Position numbers and translations under genes: made by a program. From Symsagittifera roscoffensis (taxonomy: Eukaryota > Xenacoelomorpha > Acoela > Convolutidae), in the NCBI RefSeq assembly GCF_963678635.1, contig NC_087065.1, forward strand, positions 76,547,786-76,611,785: DNA of 64,000 nucleotides, written 5' to 3'. The notes beneath the pieces were generated by a model. The model saw nothing but the letters and a program-made list of their open reading frames with translations, was not told where the DNA came from and searched no databases. Below are positions 12,389-24,600 of this stretch, in pieces. Every line of letters begins with the position of its first letter. Positions within the stretch are counted from its first letter, which is position 1.

Positions 12389-13128
12389 TACTCATTTTAA
12401 TACAAGTATGATATTTGGAACCACGCAAAAAGAACGAAAGACGGGTCCTCCAATTTTTGAAAAAACTGCCTAAAAATTTTCACCGATACCGCAGTTTGTC
12501 GACACGGTAACAGATAGGCTTTGTGATGAACGCTTGATGAAGAATTGAGAATTGAGCATTTCAGGGACGCAGTTATAAGTTAGTGACCAAGTATCATACT
12601 GTATGCTGTTCGTGCGTTTGATGACCATGCAAGTCCGTTGTTGTTTCATCTGGTGCTATGGCTTCATGCTCTTTTGAATGAATCTGGGATTTATTGTGAA
12701 CTGCAAAGATCCGATCAGCTTGATTTTGCATTTGATACTTGATATTGAACATTGTTTATTTTGAAAACTAGGAAGAAGTTGCATTTCTTTTCGCCAAATT
12801 TTGTTTCCTGCTGCTTAATTGAAATTATTTTCTTGTACTTAATCTAAATTAGCACTAAATAGCGCAAGTCATAAGTACATAGTATAGTTTAAATTGTGTG
12901 GCTCAAGTCAGAGGTTAAATACGTTTCATTTACGTTAACTTTTCTATCAAATATTATTAGTCCACTTTATTAGTGAAACTTTGAACATTTGTTTGCTCTA
13001 CTGACCGGTCGTCTGTACCGAAACGTGGTGGTATCTAACTACAGGGCGTATGCAGTGTTTTAGTAAGTCATCGCCATTCTTGCTATAGTCGAGAAGTACA
13101 ACGAACCATCACTTAGTAGCGCGTCAAA
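12389..13128. other. Intergenic region between Ku70 and the first ligase
   Basis: 740 bp with no coding signal. No AATAAA lies close to the Ku70 stop. It must hold the Ku70 3' end and the promoter and 5' leader of the next gene; I cannot place a TATA box with confidence. Confidence 0.6.
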
Positions 13129-16100
13129 ATGAGTTCATACGTTAAATGCGACGACATCAAAGATATAGTGCCTGTTCCGGAGCCTGGAAAGAAGAGCTTC
13201 GGTGATTTCTACCTGGAGGCAATCGACAAGTTTCCCTCAAGTTTTCTGGTGGATGGCACTTCGCACGAGAAACTGCACTTCTCTGATTTGGCAGCCAGGA
13301 TCAGATACTTCAGCTCAAATGTGCTGGAGTATGGATACAATAAGGGTAACAAAAACTACGTGTTTTCAATTATCAAAGAATGAAGCGATTTGATTTTGCT
13401 CAGTTCATTTTAAAAGCTGCTAATAACTTTGTTCAGCGGATCTTCAAGTTTATGATCTTCAGTTCAAACCAAATTGCACTTGTAACAACCATGCTACTGG
13501 GTCTTCAAATCGTCAGAATTTTGAGTCAATTTATAGCGATAGCGTTTTTTAATGTTTACAATGGAAGAGGATGTGGTTCTCTTGCAGACAATTTTGGAAG
13601 AACTGCGAACCCGGTTTTTGAAAAAGTAAATAGTCCCGGCTGCAAAAGTTTCCCTCAAGATTCGAATTTGTTTCTGGCTGACGTTGTTTTTTGATATATA
13701 TGAATTTTCCCGTTTTTTTCGTTTTTGCCCGTCTTTTCGTTATTGTGATCTATTTTTGTTGTGATCAAGCTATTTTGAAATCGCGTAATAACTTAATATT
13801 TTTGACATTGATTTTTTTATTTACACTAGCGGAATACTACGACTATTCTTTTTTTCTAACCGAAGTCGCAAATATTGGTGCCACTTTTGGGGCACTTTTA
13901 AAGCTTTTTGATAGCATGTGCTTTGACGTTCGATTGAAAATAAGTTAACATAGTTGATACATTTTAAATTCATCAAATTAACCTAAAAAACCTTATTTGT
14001 TTCAAACAACATTACATAAATAAAAACTCGATTTCAGAAATTTTTTAACTCAAGATATGTCGCGATGTTTTGAAATGCAAATTTTATACATAATTTGACT
14101 CTATGCTTTGCTTACATCAAAGTTAATGTGGATGCCTTCAGTTTGTTATATTTCAAATTATTACTTGCAAAATTGAGTCTGTTTGTATTTGGTGCCTGCA
14201 TGTCATTGGTAGTTTGTTAGCAAATATAGCTGCTTTATTTGTCACTATTGTTTACCGGTTGTTAAGCGTTCGTGGCCGAGAGGGCAGCTATTGAGACTCC
14301 AATTTTCGGCAAAACTGCTTTTTTGTCGTGTTCTCGCTAGTGTCTGCGAAGCACAGCTTCGCTCCTGTGTAAATTTATAGGTATTTATATATGTTTTTTT
14401 TTGCATATTCCTCTTTGACACAATTGTTTGAGATTTTTCTATTTAAACTTTTTGAAAGCTTTGTTTTTTCATTTGATATTGTTTTGTACCAAGCAATAGA
14501 TAGAAAGTTTTCATTTTTTCAATAGTTTTTTGGATAGTTTTTTCGTCAGATTTTAAGCAAATTTTGTTGGTAAATTTTGGATCTAGATTTTTGGACCCGA
14601 ATTTTACTTTTATCTTTTCCATTTATTAGTTGAGAGAAAGAAATGAATGAAGTTTGTGCTGCGCGAATCTTCGTTAAGTTTCCTGGATTGCTTTCTATAA
14701 CAGTTTCAAAAAGGTTTTTTTTTAAATTTTAAACCGGGAGAATTTTTTCATCTTAAATCTTTAATTTTTTCTTTGGCACTTCTCAATTTTGTATCGCTTA
14801 TTTTCTCAGTTTCCATACAATTAAGTCTACTTTTTGATGTGTTATTCTCAAATCGGTATAGTTTTGTCAAAATATTGTGACCCATAAAATTCTTTTTTTT
14901 TCTCCGATTTTGGAGCCGATTTTTTTTCCTCCAAGGCGATATTTTTTTCTCCAATTTTGAAGCCAAATTTTTGATGCAATCAGAACAGCGAAAGTTCGTT
15001 CCAGGCAATTTGATGGCGTTTTTTGCTTAGTATTTCCGTGAAACATTCAATATCAAATCCAGCAACTGCTAAGGTATGGCCAGTTGGTTGCGCTGCATTG
15101 CTAAATCCAATTGTTTTGAGTTATTTAGATATTTATTATGACAAATTGCTCTGTGACCAATCGTCGCTTGCAAAAAAATGTCACCTCACTGCTCGAATTT
15201 CATTTTTTTTGCGGTATGATTTGTAAACAAATTCCTTGAATAAATGGAAGGTAAAATAAGCTCTTCAATTACAACGCTAGAAATTGCACGAGAAGACATG
15301 AATGACTTTCAATTTCGATTATGGATTATATTTCTTTAAATTTTCGACGGATTTTAGTTTTTTCTTTTTGTTCAGTGACACTTTTCCAATGGTATATTGG
15401 CTATGTTTATGATTATTCTGTTGCATCTGTTAGAAAAGAAGTTTAAAAAATTTTCAGTAAATAAATTAGCTGGGGTGTGTTCGTCTGATTTAGGCGATGT
15501 AATTTGTCTGATGAGTAAGAACTGCTCAAACTTTGTGATTGCACTGGTCGGCTGTTCCCTCTCTCACGTCACAGTTTCGCCCGCTAATCCCGCCTACACG
15601 GGCACAGAACTGCTCTACCAACTAGAAGTAAGCGACTCCAAGGCCATCATAAGTGGGTGACGAAGATGGATTACAATAATGATGAACAACTCTTTTAAAC
15701 CAACCGCTTAAGGGGGGGGGGTTGCAAGTTTCGAGAGTTTTGCAAGTGATTAATTGTCTTGATGTTTTTATGCGAAATTCGATTTCGAAAAAATCAATCA
15801 GGCTAGAGGTTTAGAGCTACTCGAATTTTTAAATGCGGGGATGTACTAACGCCTGTAATAAAGCCTGTAGTAAAAAGCAACTCCTTTTAATTTTGTTAAG
15901 CTTCGGGAATTATTGAGCGTGGAAAAATAAAAGTTATATTTGATTGACTGTTTTTTCTTCATAAACCTGTAATTTAAAAAAGAAATGAAGCTTTAAACTA
16001 ACAAAGCTACTCTTAGTTAAAAAAAATATATACAATTTCGCGTTTTCTGTTATCTTTTTTGGAGAAACTAAATTCCTTCCTTTGTAATCCGTCGTCCAAT

Positions 16101-19100
16101 CATAGTTCAGAACAGTCTGCTGCCCTCACTCGAAGCTGCACTGTCAACTGCTAAATCTGAAGGAAAAAACCTGCAATTGGGGGAAATATTTGTGCTGGAC
16201 ATTTCGTCTGAAACGCCAACTAGCATTGTGGGTGTTGGAGTTGTGCCTTTTAGTAAACTGACGGAGAAGCCCCCTGGGAAATGGCGAGAACCGGAGTCTG
16301 TTTTGGACCCGAAGAATGATATGTGGCTGCTTCCTTTCTCTTCAGGAACTACAGGTCTTTAGCTACACAAAAAATAAATCGGTCAAATCTCCAAACAATT
16401 GCCGTTTATTTTAAATATTTTCTTATTGATTTTTTGATAACTCGGCGCCTATGACATGTGCGATTTCTTTTCATTGGCTCATCTCAATTAGTGACTGAAA
16501 ATATTAGTGCTAAGTTAATGACAAGTAAGTCATTTATTTTATACCCTCAGCATCAGATCGCTATTTTTGAAGACAACGTAGTCTTACAGTCTTTAATTCC
16601 TTAACTCTGTAAAAATAGCAATGTTTTGTAGACTCAGAACATGGCATGAATAAACTTCAGGAAGTATTCAACCACACCCCCGCGTCAAAAAATATGATTT
16701 TTGCTTCTTTTTTTTTTTAATTTTAAGTTTACATGACTATCTGCCACAGGTCTACCGAAGGGCGTCTCGCTGACACACTACAATATGATTGCAAACGTCT
16801 GGCAGCTCATTCAATACAAGAGCCTGTTTGACCTGAGCGAGAGAAGCACAATGATTGGCGTGTTGCCTCTCTACCATATCTACGGACTGTACATCTACTC
16901 TCTCTGCTGTCCTATGAAGGGGGCCAATGTGGTGTTGCTTCCAGAGTTCCAGCCAGTCTCTTTTCTCTCTGCCATCCACAAGTACAGAGCGACGCATGTT
17001 TACATCGTTCCTCCTCTGGCTCTGTTTCTAACCAAGGATCCAAGAGTGAAGCAGTATGATTTAACTAACATCCAGGTGACTTAAAGGCTTATGTGCATAA
17101 AAGTACTTTATTCAAGATGTGGGCGAGTAGATTTTTTGCATAACGCAACACGATTTGTAATTTGTTTCCAATGATTCAAAAGCTAAACGGTACATCTGCA
17201 TCTTATGCCTTACTTTTTAGTCCACAATATAACACAAATTGAGGCAAGATGCTACTGAAACCTGATTGCGTTGAAGTTTGAATGAAAAAGACATTTGAGG
17301 TTAAATAATCTTATCCGAAAATGTCTAAATCACTGAGAATATAGGGAAATGGTAAGTTATTGGTATCTAATTAACAATCTCCCCCCCCCCCCCCCCCCCC
17401 CTATGGTACCTACTTACGAATCTCCATCCCTATAAATAAACACAAAATAGCACTGAGCTTTCTATTGAGAATTTTAATTTTGCTGCGTTCTGATTCGTCG
17501 AAAAATCTACCATTTTGATCTACTTAACAATAACCCCCTTTCTTGAAGGGGGGGGGGTGGAAAGGTTGTAAAATAGATCCAATTATTGTTATTTTCAGGA
17601 CGTGTTATGCGCTGCGGCGCCACTAGCACTTGCGACTGCTTCTGAATTGCGGGACAGTTTACGCGATTGGGGGGCAAAAGACGCCATTGTTCGACAAGGA
17701 TGGGGCATGACCGAACTCAGTCCTCTCGGCTCCGTCGGCCGACTGGACGAAACGGACTCGGAGAAGTTACTCGCATCTATCGGGGACCCGGTGGCTTTGA
17801 CCGAGTTCAAAATAGTGGATCTGAATACTAACGAAGTGGTGGATTTGGGGAGGGAGGGAGAGATATGTGTTCGAGGACCTCAAGTAACAAGAGCAATTAA
17901 AATAAAGCATATGAAATTATTCCATCTCATTATTCCAGTGATACTTAATTGCCGGACCAAACCCCCCCCCTCTCCGCCGCCGCCGCAACACTTTTTTTCT
18001 TTAAAGAACCCACAATCCTAAAATATCGACCCCTCCAAAATTTAGGCGGGTTTAAAGGGTTCCCACTGGAGTTTGTTTGATTTTATACCCAAATTTTGAG
18101 CAAGTTGGATCTTTTTTTGAGGACTCTAGTTTAAAAAAAATGTTCCTGTGCTCCAATTTAAAAAAAATAGAATGTTTGTTGCTGGAGTTCCAACTCAAAA
18201 CAATGCAATTGGCATAAAAGTGCTATAATGTATGCCAATTTTACTGTTTTCTAGGTCGATTTTGGATAACTTGGAACCCATGCATCGAAAAACGCTTTTT
18301 TTGCCCAGTAAATGTCCAACTCCCTCTCCCTTCCTCGGTTATTTTCGACTCCCCACGAATTAAGTAATGCCGAGTATATTGCAGTGTTTGCTGTTCAGGC
18401 GAATTATGGTCAAGATATAATAGCTGGCTAGATTAGTAAGTGTATACTGTTTTAAATTGAACTTGATTTATGCACACTCGTTAAAATGTAGATGGTATAG
18501 GAATATATTATGGTTTTTGTTCTAGAGCCATGATGCAAATTTAAGATTTTTATTGATAGAATTACTTTTGAAGGTGATGAAGGAGTACTTCAAGAATGAG
18601 GAGGCCACTAGAATTACAATTGACTCAGACGGATGGCTTCACACAGGTTAGTGTCATTTCACATGCTGTTTAGACGAACGTAGCGTAATGTGATTGTACG
18701 ATGCAACTTTTTTTCCGTACCTAAATCGTAATTAAAAGCTCTAGTTTGAAGTCATTTTGAATCCGTAGGCTATATAAGCAGTATAATCCCAAGTGCCTTG
18801 AAATTTCATAAGTGATAAGGTGACACAGCTGTTTTTTTATTTCATCAATTGAACGGGAAAATGCCATTTATTTCATGCAACTACTACTAATGCGTTCATT
18901 GTCCGTTTTCCCGTTGTGGCGGGGTTGGACATCCGGAAAGCGCGTAAGCAATGGTTCAAATGAGACCAGCAGCAAAATAAGAGAGTTCGAACCTGGGAAG
19001 GGTCGGATGTTTTTAATGAACTTTTTCGTCTACTAGTTAAAATGCGTCAGCTCTATAAATTGAAACATGTTAATTGGGAAATTTCTTTTTTTAAAATTGA

Positions 19101-21063
19101 ATGGTGCTGCTAATGCGTCATAATTGGCTTCCTTCACTTAGCAACTATTTAGACTCAAAGTTTTATTCATTCAGTTTTTAACTAGTAGCGTTATCGGTCA
19201 TATTTTTGCTTTTGTATGCGAAGTGCAACTTCGCCTCCTTGTAAATGAAGGATAACACGTTTTTCTATGCCATTTGTATTTGAGGCGTAAAGTATGCAGG
19301 TCTCGTTTAACACAATTGATCCAGCGTTTATTTAGTTAGTTCTACAAAATATCTGGAGACAAAACATGACTATATACACAAGCAAAGCTTGTGCTATAGT
19401 ATGAACTCTTTTTTTTCCAACCTAAGCCGCAAATATTGTTGCGACAAAATGCGTTCATTTTGAAAGTTTTCATTTTGATCAATAACCAGTACAGCCAATG
19501 CTAAGGATATTAACACAGACTATTGGATTACAAATAAAACTTTAGCGTCAAGGTATCAGGGATCTGTAGCGTAGAGGTAGGGAAGGAGACCCGCAACAAA
19601 ATCAAAGGGTTCGAACCTGGGCCGGGTCGGATGCTTTTAATGAATTTTTTTGTATACTAATTAAAATGTGTCCGCTCTATAAATAAAGGCATGTTAGTTG
19701 GTAATTTTTTTTCCAAATTGACTTGCTTTGTCATAAGTAACTTGTGTCCTTTAGCAATTATGTAGACTCATAATTGGCGTGCAACACTTAAGAAATTTTG
19801 TAGACTCAAAGTTCTAGTCATTCAGTTTTTCCCAGTAGCGTTATCGGTCATATTTTTGCCCGTGTATGCGAAGTGCAACTTCGCCTCTGTGTAAAAAATT
19901 TGGGTGATTGTTCTACAAGTTCAAAAAGCTTTGAAGCCATATGTTTTTTTCTTCGAAATTCAAGTTGAAGGTTCTTCGAAAACAAGTTTTTATTCAGTTT
20001 CCATGCGTTAATTACTCTTTTCACTTCGCTATGTTTGCGGTTTGCTAGCGACCTCTTTTGCAGTTCATTTTTTACACTAACAATCAGCGTAGTGTATTAT
20101 TACGAACCTTCTTTTTTTCTAACATAACCAGCAAATTAGTGGTTTTGCCTCATTTTCAGTCGACTAGCTTGCCATGATATAATTGGTCTGTATTTCCAGT
20201 GGTGCGAACTTCCGCTTTGCTTTTGTGCAAAACCCAATAGCGAATTACAGCTGAGTAGAATAGAATTCCTATTTCCTTTACAGTTCTGGACTGTACCAAT
20301 AAAATAAGTGTAAAGTTGTAAATTTTTGATGCCTTCAAGTTGCTCTATTGGGCACAGTTATTGAAAGTTGCTTGAAAACAGCCGTGGGGTTTGATTTAGT
20401 GATTTTTCAAGGGCTCAAAAAGTGCTGTTTTTCATTTCGGAATGATCTTTGTCACCCTTTTAGACAATGTTACCTTATTTTTTTTTGAAATGTATTAAGT
20501 TTTGTAGGTCGTGAACATTGAATAGTTTCCAGTGATTGTTCTCTGCATTATTAAATGTTCATGACCTACAAAACTTATTACATTTCAACAAAAAATAAGG
20601 TAACATTGTCTAAAGGGGTGACATAAATCTCTGCATTATTAAGTTTCATATGGAAGGTGGCAACTAATATAATTGTTTTTTTTTGTGTTCAGGCGATATA
20701 GCTAAAATCCACAACTCCCAAATTCTCATCACGGATAGACTGAAGGAGCTAATCAAGACCAAGGGATTTCAAGTGGCTCCGGCTGAGCTGGAGGGAATTC
20801 TGTTGACTCATCCCGCTGTGCAGGACTGCTGTGTGTTCGGCAGACCCCACGACTCCCTCGGAGAAGCGCCCTCCGCTTGTGTGGTGCTGAAACCAGGGGG
20901 AGGAGCTAGTCGTCTCCCCTCGGAGCAGGAACTGAAGGCATTTGTGGGTCAGAAGGTGGCGCCTTACAAACAATTAGCCGGTGGGGTCACTTTTGTGGAC
21001 CAAGTTCCGAAAACAGCCAGTGGCAAGATCCTCAGAAGAGTGCTCAGAGCTAGATTTACTTGA
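13129..21063 (+). CDS. 4-coumarate-CoA ligase / luciferase-like adenylate-forming enzyme, copy A
   Basis: Activates a carboxylic acid with ATP to an acyl-AMP and normally transfers it to CoA; the substrate cannot be told from sequence. Exons 13129-13345, 15494-15652, 16106-16354, 16750-17075, 17599-17883, 18574-18646 and 20693-21063 give 559 residues, usual for the family. The start is the first ATG, and the N-terminus aligns with copy B. Motifs: P-loop [10 protein letters not shown] (about 203-212), LPLYHIYGL (4CL-type), GWGMTELSP (about 351), GEICVRGPQ (about 404), [28 protein letters not shown] (about 449) and [11 protein letters not shown] with the catalytic lysine near 548. The C-terminus ARFT is not a canonical peroxisomal signal. 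The donor of exon 2 is the least certain junction; I placed it at 15652 because this keeps equal length with copy B. The AATAAA at 21063-21068 overlaps the TGA stop. Confidence 0.92.
13795..14375 (+). repeat. Hairpin-tailed composite repeat in intron 1 of ligase A
   Basis: The module at 13825-13945 (ACTACGACTATTC, CTAACCGAAGTCGCAAATA, GCATGTGCTTTGAC) precedes an AT-rich body, a short tRNA-like segment (TTCGTGGCCGAGAGGGCAG, 14270-14288) and a tail at 14310-14373 (GTCTGCGAAGCACAGCTTCG). The module and body resemble 62990-63480 in the adenylate cyclase gene. Confidence 0.55.
17381..17401 (+). repeat. Poly-C tract
   Basis: Twenty-one consecutive C in intron 4 of ligase A. Shorter G runs lie nearby (15711-15720 and about 17549). 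Such runs are slippage-prone. Confidence 0.95.
18675..19250 (+). repeat. Hairpin-tailed composite repeat in intron 6 of ligase A, copy 1
   Basis: Module remnants at 18678-18740 (GTAGCGTAATGTGATTGTACG). A tRNA-like stretch follows at 18910-19010, with the B-box-like GTTCGAACC at 18983-18991 and GGGTCGGATG. The tail is at 19195-19245 (TTATCGGTCATATTTTTGCT, TGCGAAGTGCAACTTCGCC). The next copy, at 19555-19895, shares the tRNA-like part and tail. Confidence 0.5.
19555..19895 (+). repeat. tRNA-like SINE with hairpin tail in intron 6 of ligase A, copy 2
   Basis: The tRNA-like head at 19565-19629 has GTAGCGTAGAGGTAG and GGTTCGAACCTGGGCCGGG, a good B box. The body is about 210 bp. The tail at 19848-19894 is TTATCGGTCATATTTTTGCC, then TGCGAAGTGCAACTTCGCC and TGTGTAAA. 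It is a direct paralogue of 18910-19245. Confidence 0.6.
20451..20622. repeat. 68-bp inverted repeat (foldback) in the last intron of ligase A
   Basis: The left arm 20451-20518 and the right arm 20555-20622 are reverse complements with 4 mismatches in 68 and no gaps, separated by 36 bases. Transcribed RNA could fold into a long duplex ending 70 nt before the exon 7 acceptor. It may be a small foldback element. Confidence 0.85.
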
Positions 21064-21068
21064 ATAAA
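21063..21068 (+). terminator. Polyadenylation signal overlapping the stop of ligase copy A
   Basis: AATAAA begins on the last base of the TGA stop at 21061-21063. If used, the 3' UTR would be only some 20-30 nt. This is inferred from the hexamer alone. Confidence 0.4.
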
Positions 21069-21611
21069 TTGTTTAATGTATTTTCTGATGTATTTAGAAA
21101 ATGTCTTTCATAGTTGAGTTTATGATATTTAGTTCAGTGTTTTGTTTTTTATTGGATGTCATGAAATAGATTTCGAACTCAAAATTAAATATATATATAT
21201 ATATTTTTTTTCTATTCAATTATTCACGCACAGATGCGTGACTCAAGATTGTGAGCTTTTAAATGTTTTTGTGAATTCAATTATGGATGCAAGTTACGGC
21301 TCTTCTTCTCTGAAATTTTTTTTTTCAGAGTAGATTTTGTAAATATATTTTTTGTACGAGTATCACGTTATCTGTGGACGAAGCAAGCTAACATCATTTA
21401 TACAAATTTCGGTCTACGACAATTATCGTCTTTTTGAAGTATTGAAGAAGCCCAGACGACTAATAGAGACCTGATTGAAATCATTCATTGTCCTTTTCAT
21501 TACGTACTTTTACCGGCAGTCTGAGAAACTCTGGAAAGCAAACGGAACAAATTTCCCTCAGAGTTTTCAGAGCTTCAATTTTCCGAACCATAAAAATAAA
21601 CTTTCTTCACG
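21064..21611 (+). other. Spacer between the two tandem ligase genes
   Basis: Only 548 bp separate the stop of copy A from the ATG of copy B. The stretch must contain the copy B promoter and leader unless the two are co-transcribed. A short TA repeat lies at about 21190-21204. I see no coding signal or clear core promoter. Confidence 0.6.
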
Positions 21612-24600
21612 ATGTCATTTTTCGAATGCACGGATCTGAAAGAATTGGTTCCGATTCCAGAGCCAGGAACCAGGTCGTTTGCTGATTTCTACTTGGAAGA
21701 GATAGACAAATATCCCGCCAGTTTCATTGTAGATGGCGTCTCAGAAGAAAAGCTTCATTTTGCGGAAATGGCTTCACATATTAGAGTGTGCAGCTCTAAT
21801 TTGCTCAAGAAAGGCTACAAAAAAGGTGCGGATATGATCAACTTTCTAGGTTCAGATACAAATATGCTGTGATCTGCTTAACAATAATTCCCCCGCCATG
21901 GTGTCCAGTAAAAAAATTACACCCTTAAAAAACAAAAGGCAATGATCTAAGATTTTCGCACGGTGAGCTGACTTGGTAAAATTTTCTTTGCGTTAGCGAT
22001 TAATCCAGACAACCAAGCGGAAGCCGTTAGTTTGAATTGTGTCTTGAATCGGTTGAAGTTACTGTGGATTGTTTCCAGTAGCATGCCTAGGGAAAAAGTA
22101 TTTGCCCTCATCTCATTGCTGTTCACGAGGGGGGGTGGGGCGGTTTTTCAAAAAAAAAAATTTCGAACTTTTTGTCGACATGGGGCACTTTTTTTGTTAA
22201 ATTTTGACCAAAAAATTGCGTTTTTTCGGCGGGCGCTCCACTTCAAAAATAGTAGTAATACTTCTCCCCCTTAAATGCCCAAAAACGGCGCTGACAATTT
22301 TGCCAAAACAGCGTCTTTTTAGTGCTTTAGGAGAGCTCGCTCGGAAAATCAATTTGGTCGACCTAAAAAAGGGCCGTCAAAAAGCTGACTAAAGGTTTTT
22401 TTAATCAAAACGTTCAGCTAAAAATGATAAATTCAAGAGTTTGAAGTGGGGTGCTGACGGTAGAAGGTTATTTAAAACTTTAATGTGTAATTGAGAATTT
22501 GCTCAATGAGACAAGGCTCTAAAATAAAGTATCAGAGAGGTTATTGTAGAGATTGCTGAAATCAAATAGCAAGAAAACCGCCCTCGTTATGCAAACACCG
22601 TTGCTACTTTTAATTAAAAAGGTAAAGAAGTTGTTTTGTGTAGGAGACACGATTTGCTTGATGAGTAAGAATTGTCACAACTTTATCGTGGCACTCTTGG
22701 CTGGATCTCTGTCCCATGTTACCATCTCACCGGCCAACCCAGCATACACTGGCCACGAGCTTCTCTACCAACTGGATTTCAGGTCTCTTTTCTGGCATTT
22801 TCATAGAACGGCGTTTCCAAAAATTCTGTGGCAGTTTTTTAGACGGATAATTCGAAAAGTTTGTTATACTTACTATACTTCTTGTAGTTTTTAAATCAGT
22901 TTGAGTTGAGATTTTTATACGCCACGCCATCAGAAAAATATTTGTTAGTTTGAATGAAGGAAAATAATACTTTCAGTGACTCCAATGCAGTTATTGTTGG
23001 GAGTGATCAAATTGGATCTCTAGAAGATGCTTTGAAGTTGGCGGTCGAAGAGAAGCGAAATCTCGATCTGAAAGATATTTATGTCCTGAACTACAATTCA
23101 ACGGTTCCTGCCACAATCCAGGGAATAGAAACGAAACCATTCGAACATCTACTGCGGACAGATAATGGTAGTTTGATGGAAGCCGAGACATCTCTGGACC
23201 CCAAGAGCGATGTCTGGCTCCTACCGTTTTCCTCCGGAACTACCGGACTCCCAAAAGGAGTTGCACTCACACACTACAACATGCTGGCCAATATTTGGCA
23301 GTTCGTCAAATACGATCCAGTGTTCGGCTTGAGATCGCACCACACGTTGCTTGCAGTCTTGCCTATGTACCACATATACGGGTTGTTCTGTTTTGCTCTG
23401 GCGGCCCCGATGAATGGAGCTAATGTAGTTTTGCTGCCGGAATTCAACCCGGTCAATTTTCTGCTGTCGATCCAGAAATATAGATGCTCCCACGTGTACA
23501 TAGTGCCACCATTAGCTTTATTTTTGGGCAAAGATCCAAGAGTCAAGGAGTATGACTTGACGTCTCTTATCGTGAGTTGTCATTTTCATTCTTTTCAGGG
23601 GTGTTTGATTTAGGAAGTGCGCCCTATATTTGTGTCAACATTATTTCGGTCAGATTTTCTTAACATTAAATAAATTTCGGGATGTTCTATTGACGCATGA
23701 TGCCCTGAAATTGATTTTTAGGAGAGAAAATTATAAATTACAGGTCGAAGTACTGGGAATTTTTTATGATGTGAGAATACTTTGGCATCTATGTTTTTAA
23801 ATAAAAAGGACAAGAACCAGTTTTGTGCTGTTATTTATTATAGGATGTAGTCTCAGCGGCCGCACCCTTAGCCGCCGACGTTGCCTCTCAGGCTTTCGAG
23901 TCGCTTCAATCTCAGGGCCTCAGGGACTTCGCTATTAGACAGGCATGGGGCATGACAGAACTGAGTCCAGTGGGAACTGCTGGTAGATACAAGGCCAATG
24001 ACCTGGACTGTTTCGCCTCAATCGGGGATCCTATTCCCTTCACTCAGGTTTTTTTTGCACGTGCTCTTTACTACCATGGCAAGTAAGATTGTGAAAGGTT
24101 AAATGCTCTGGCTTAGTATCGCCAAAGGTGATTGTGTGGTTTTTAGCGTGTGTTATTTAAAAATAAAACTAATTGCTTTTGGGATTTTGACTTTTGAAGA
24201 ACGCATTTGAATTCATTTTCGGAGCTGGCTAATTTTTCTACTTTCGCATTTGAATAACAAAAGTCACAGCACTGCCTTTTTTTGTGGTTAAGCAATTTTT
24301 ACTTCTGTAGACACGCGAGTTTGCGAAATTTATTTATACGATCAGTCCATTTTTTCCAGGTAGTAATTTTTGGTGCAAAGTATTGTACAAAGTTCGTTCC
24401 TTAATTACATATGGTTTAACCGTACCCGTTTTGTTAGAGCATTTCAGGTTATTGACGCATGAACTTCGCATTTAAGTGTTAATTCAAAAAAGTGAACTGG
24501 TCGGCTCAAAACCATGAGAGTGGACAATATTGCGATAGTTGGAGCTTATTAGGTTATCGTTGCAACTATCGATGTTCTTATCCCATCAAACAAAATGAGG

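Noticed and set aside
23221-23546. Minus-strand frames opposite the ligase B exon
   Set aside because: Antisense shadows of a clearly conserved coding exon.
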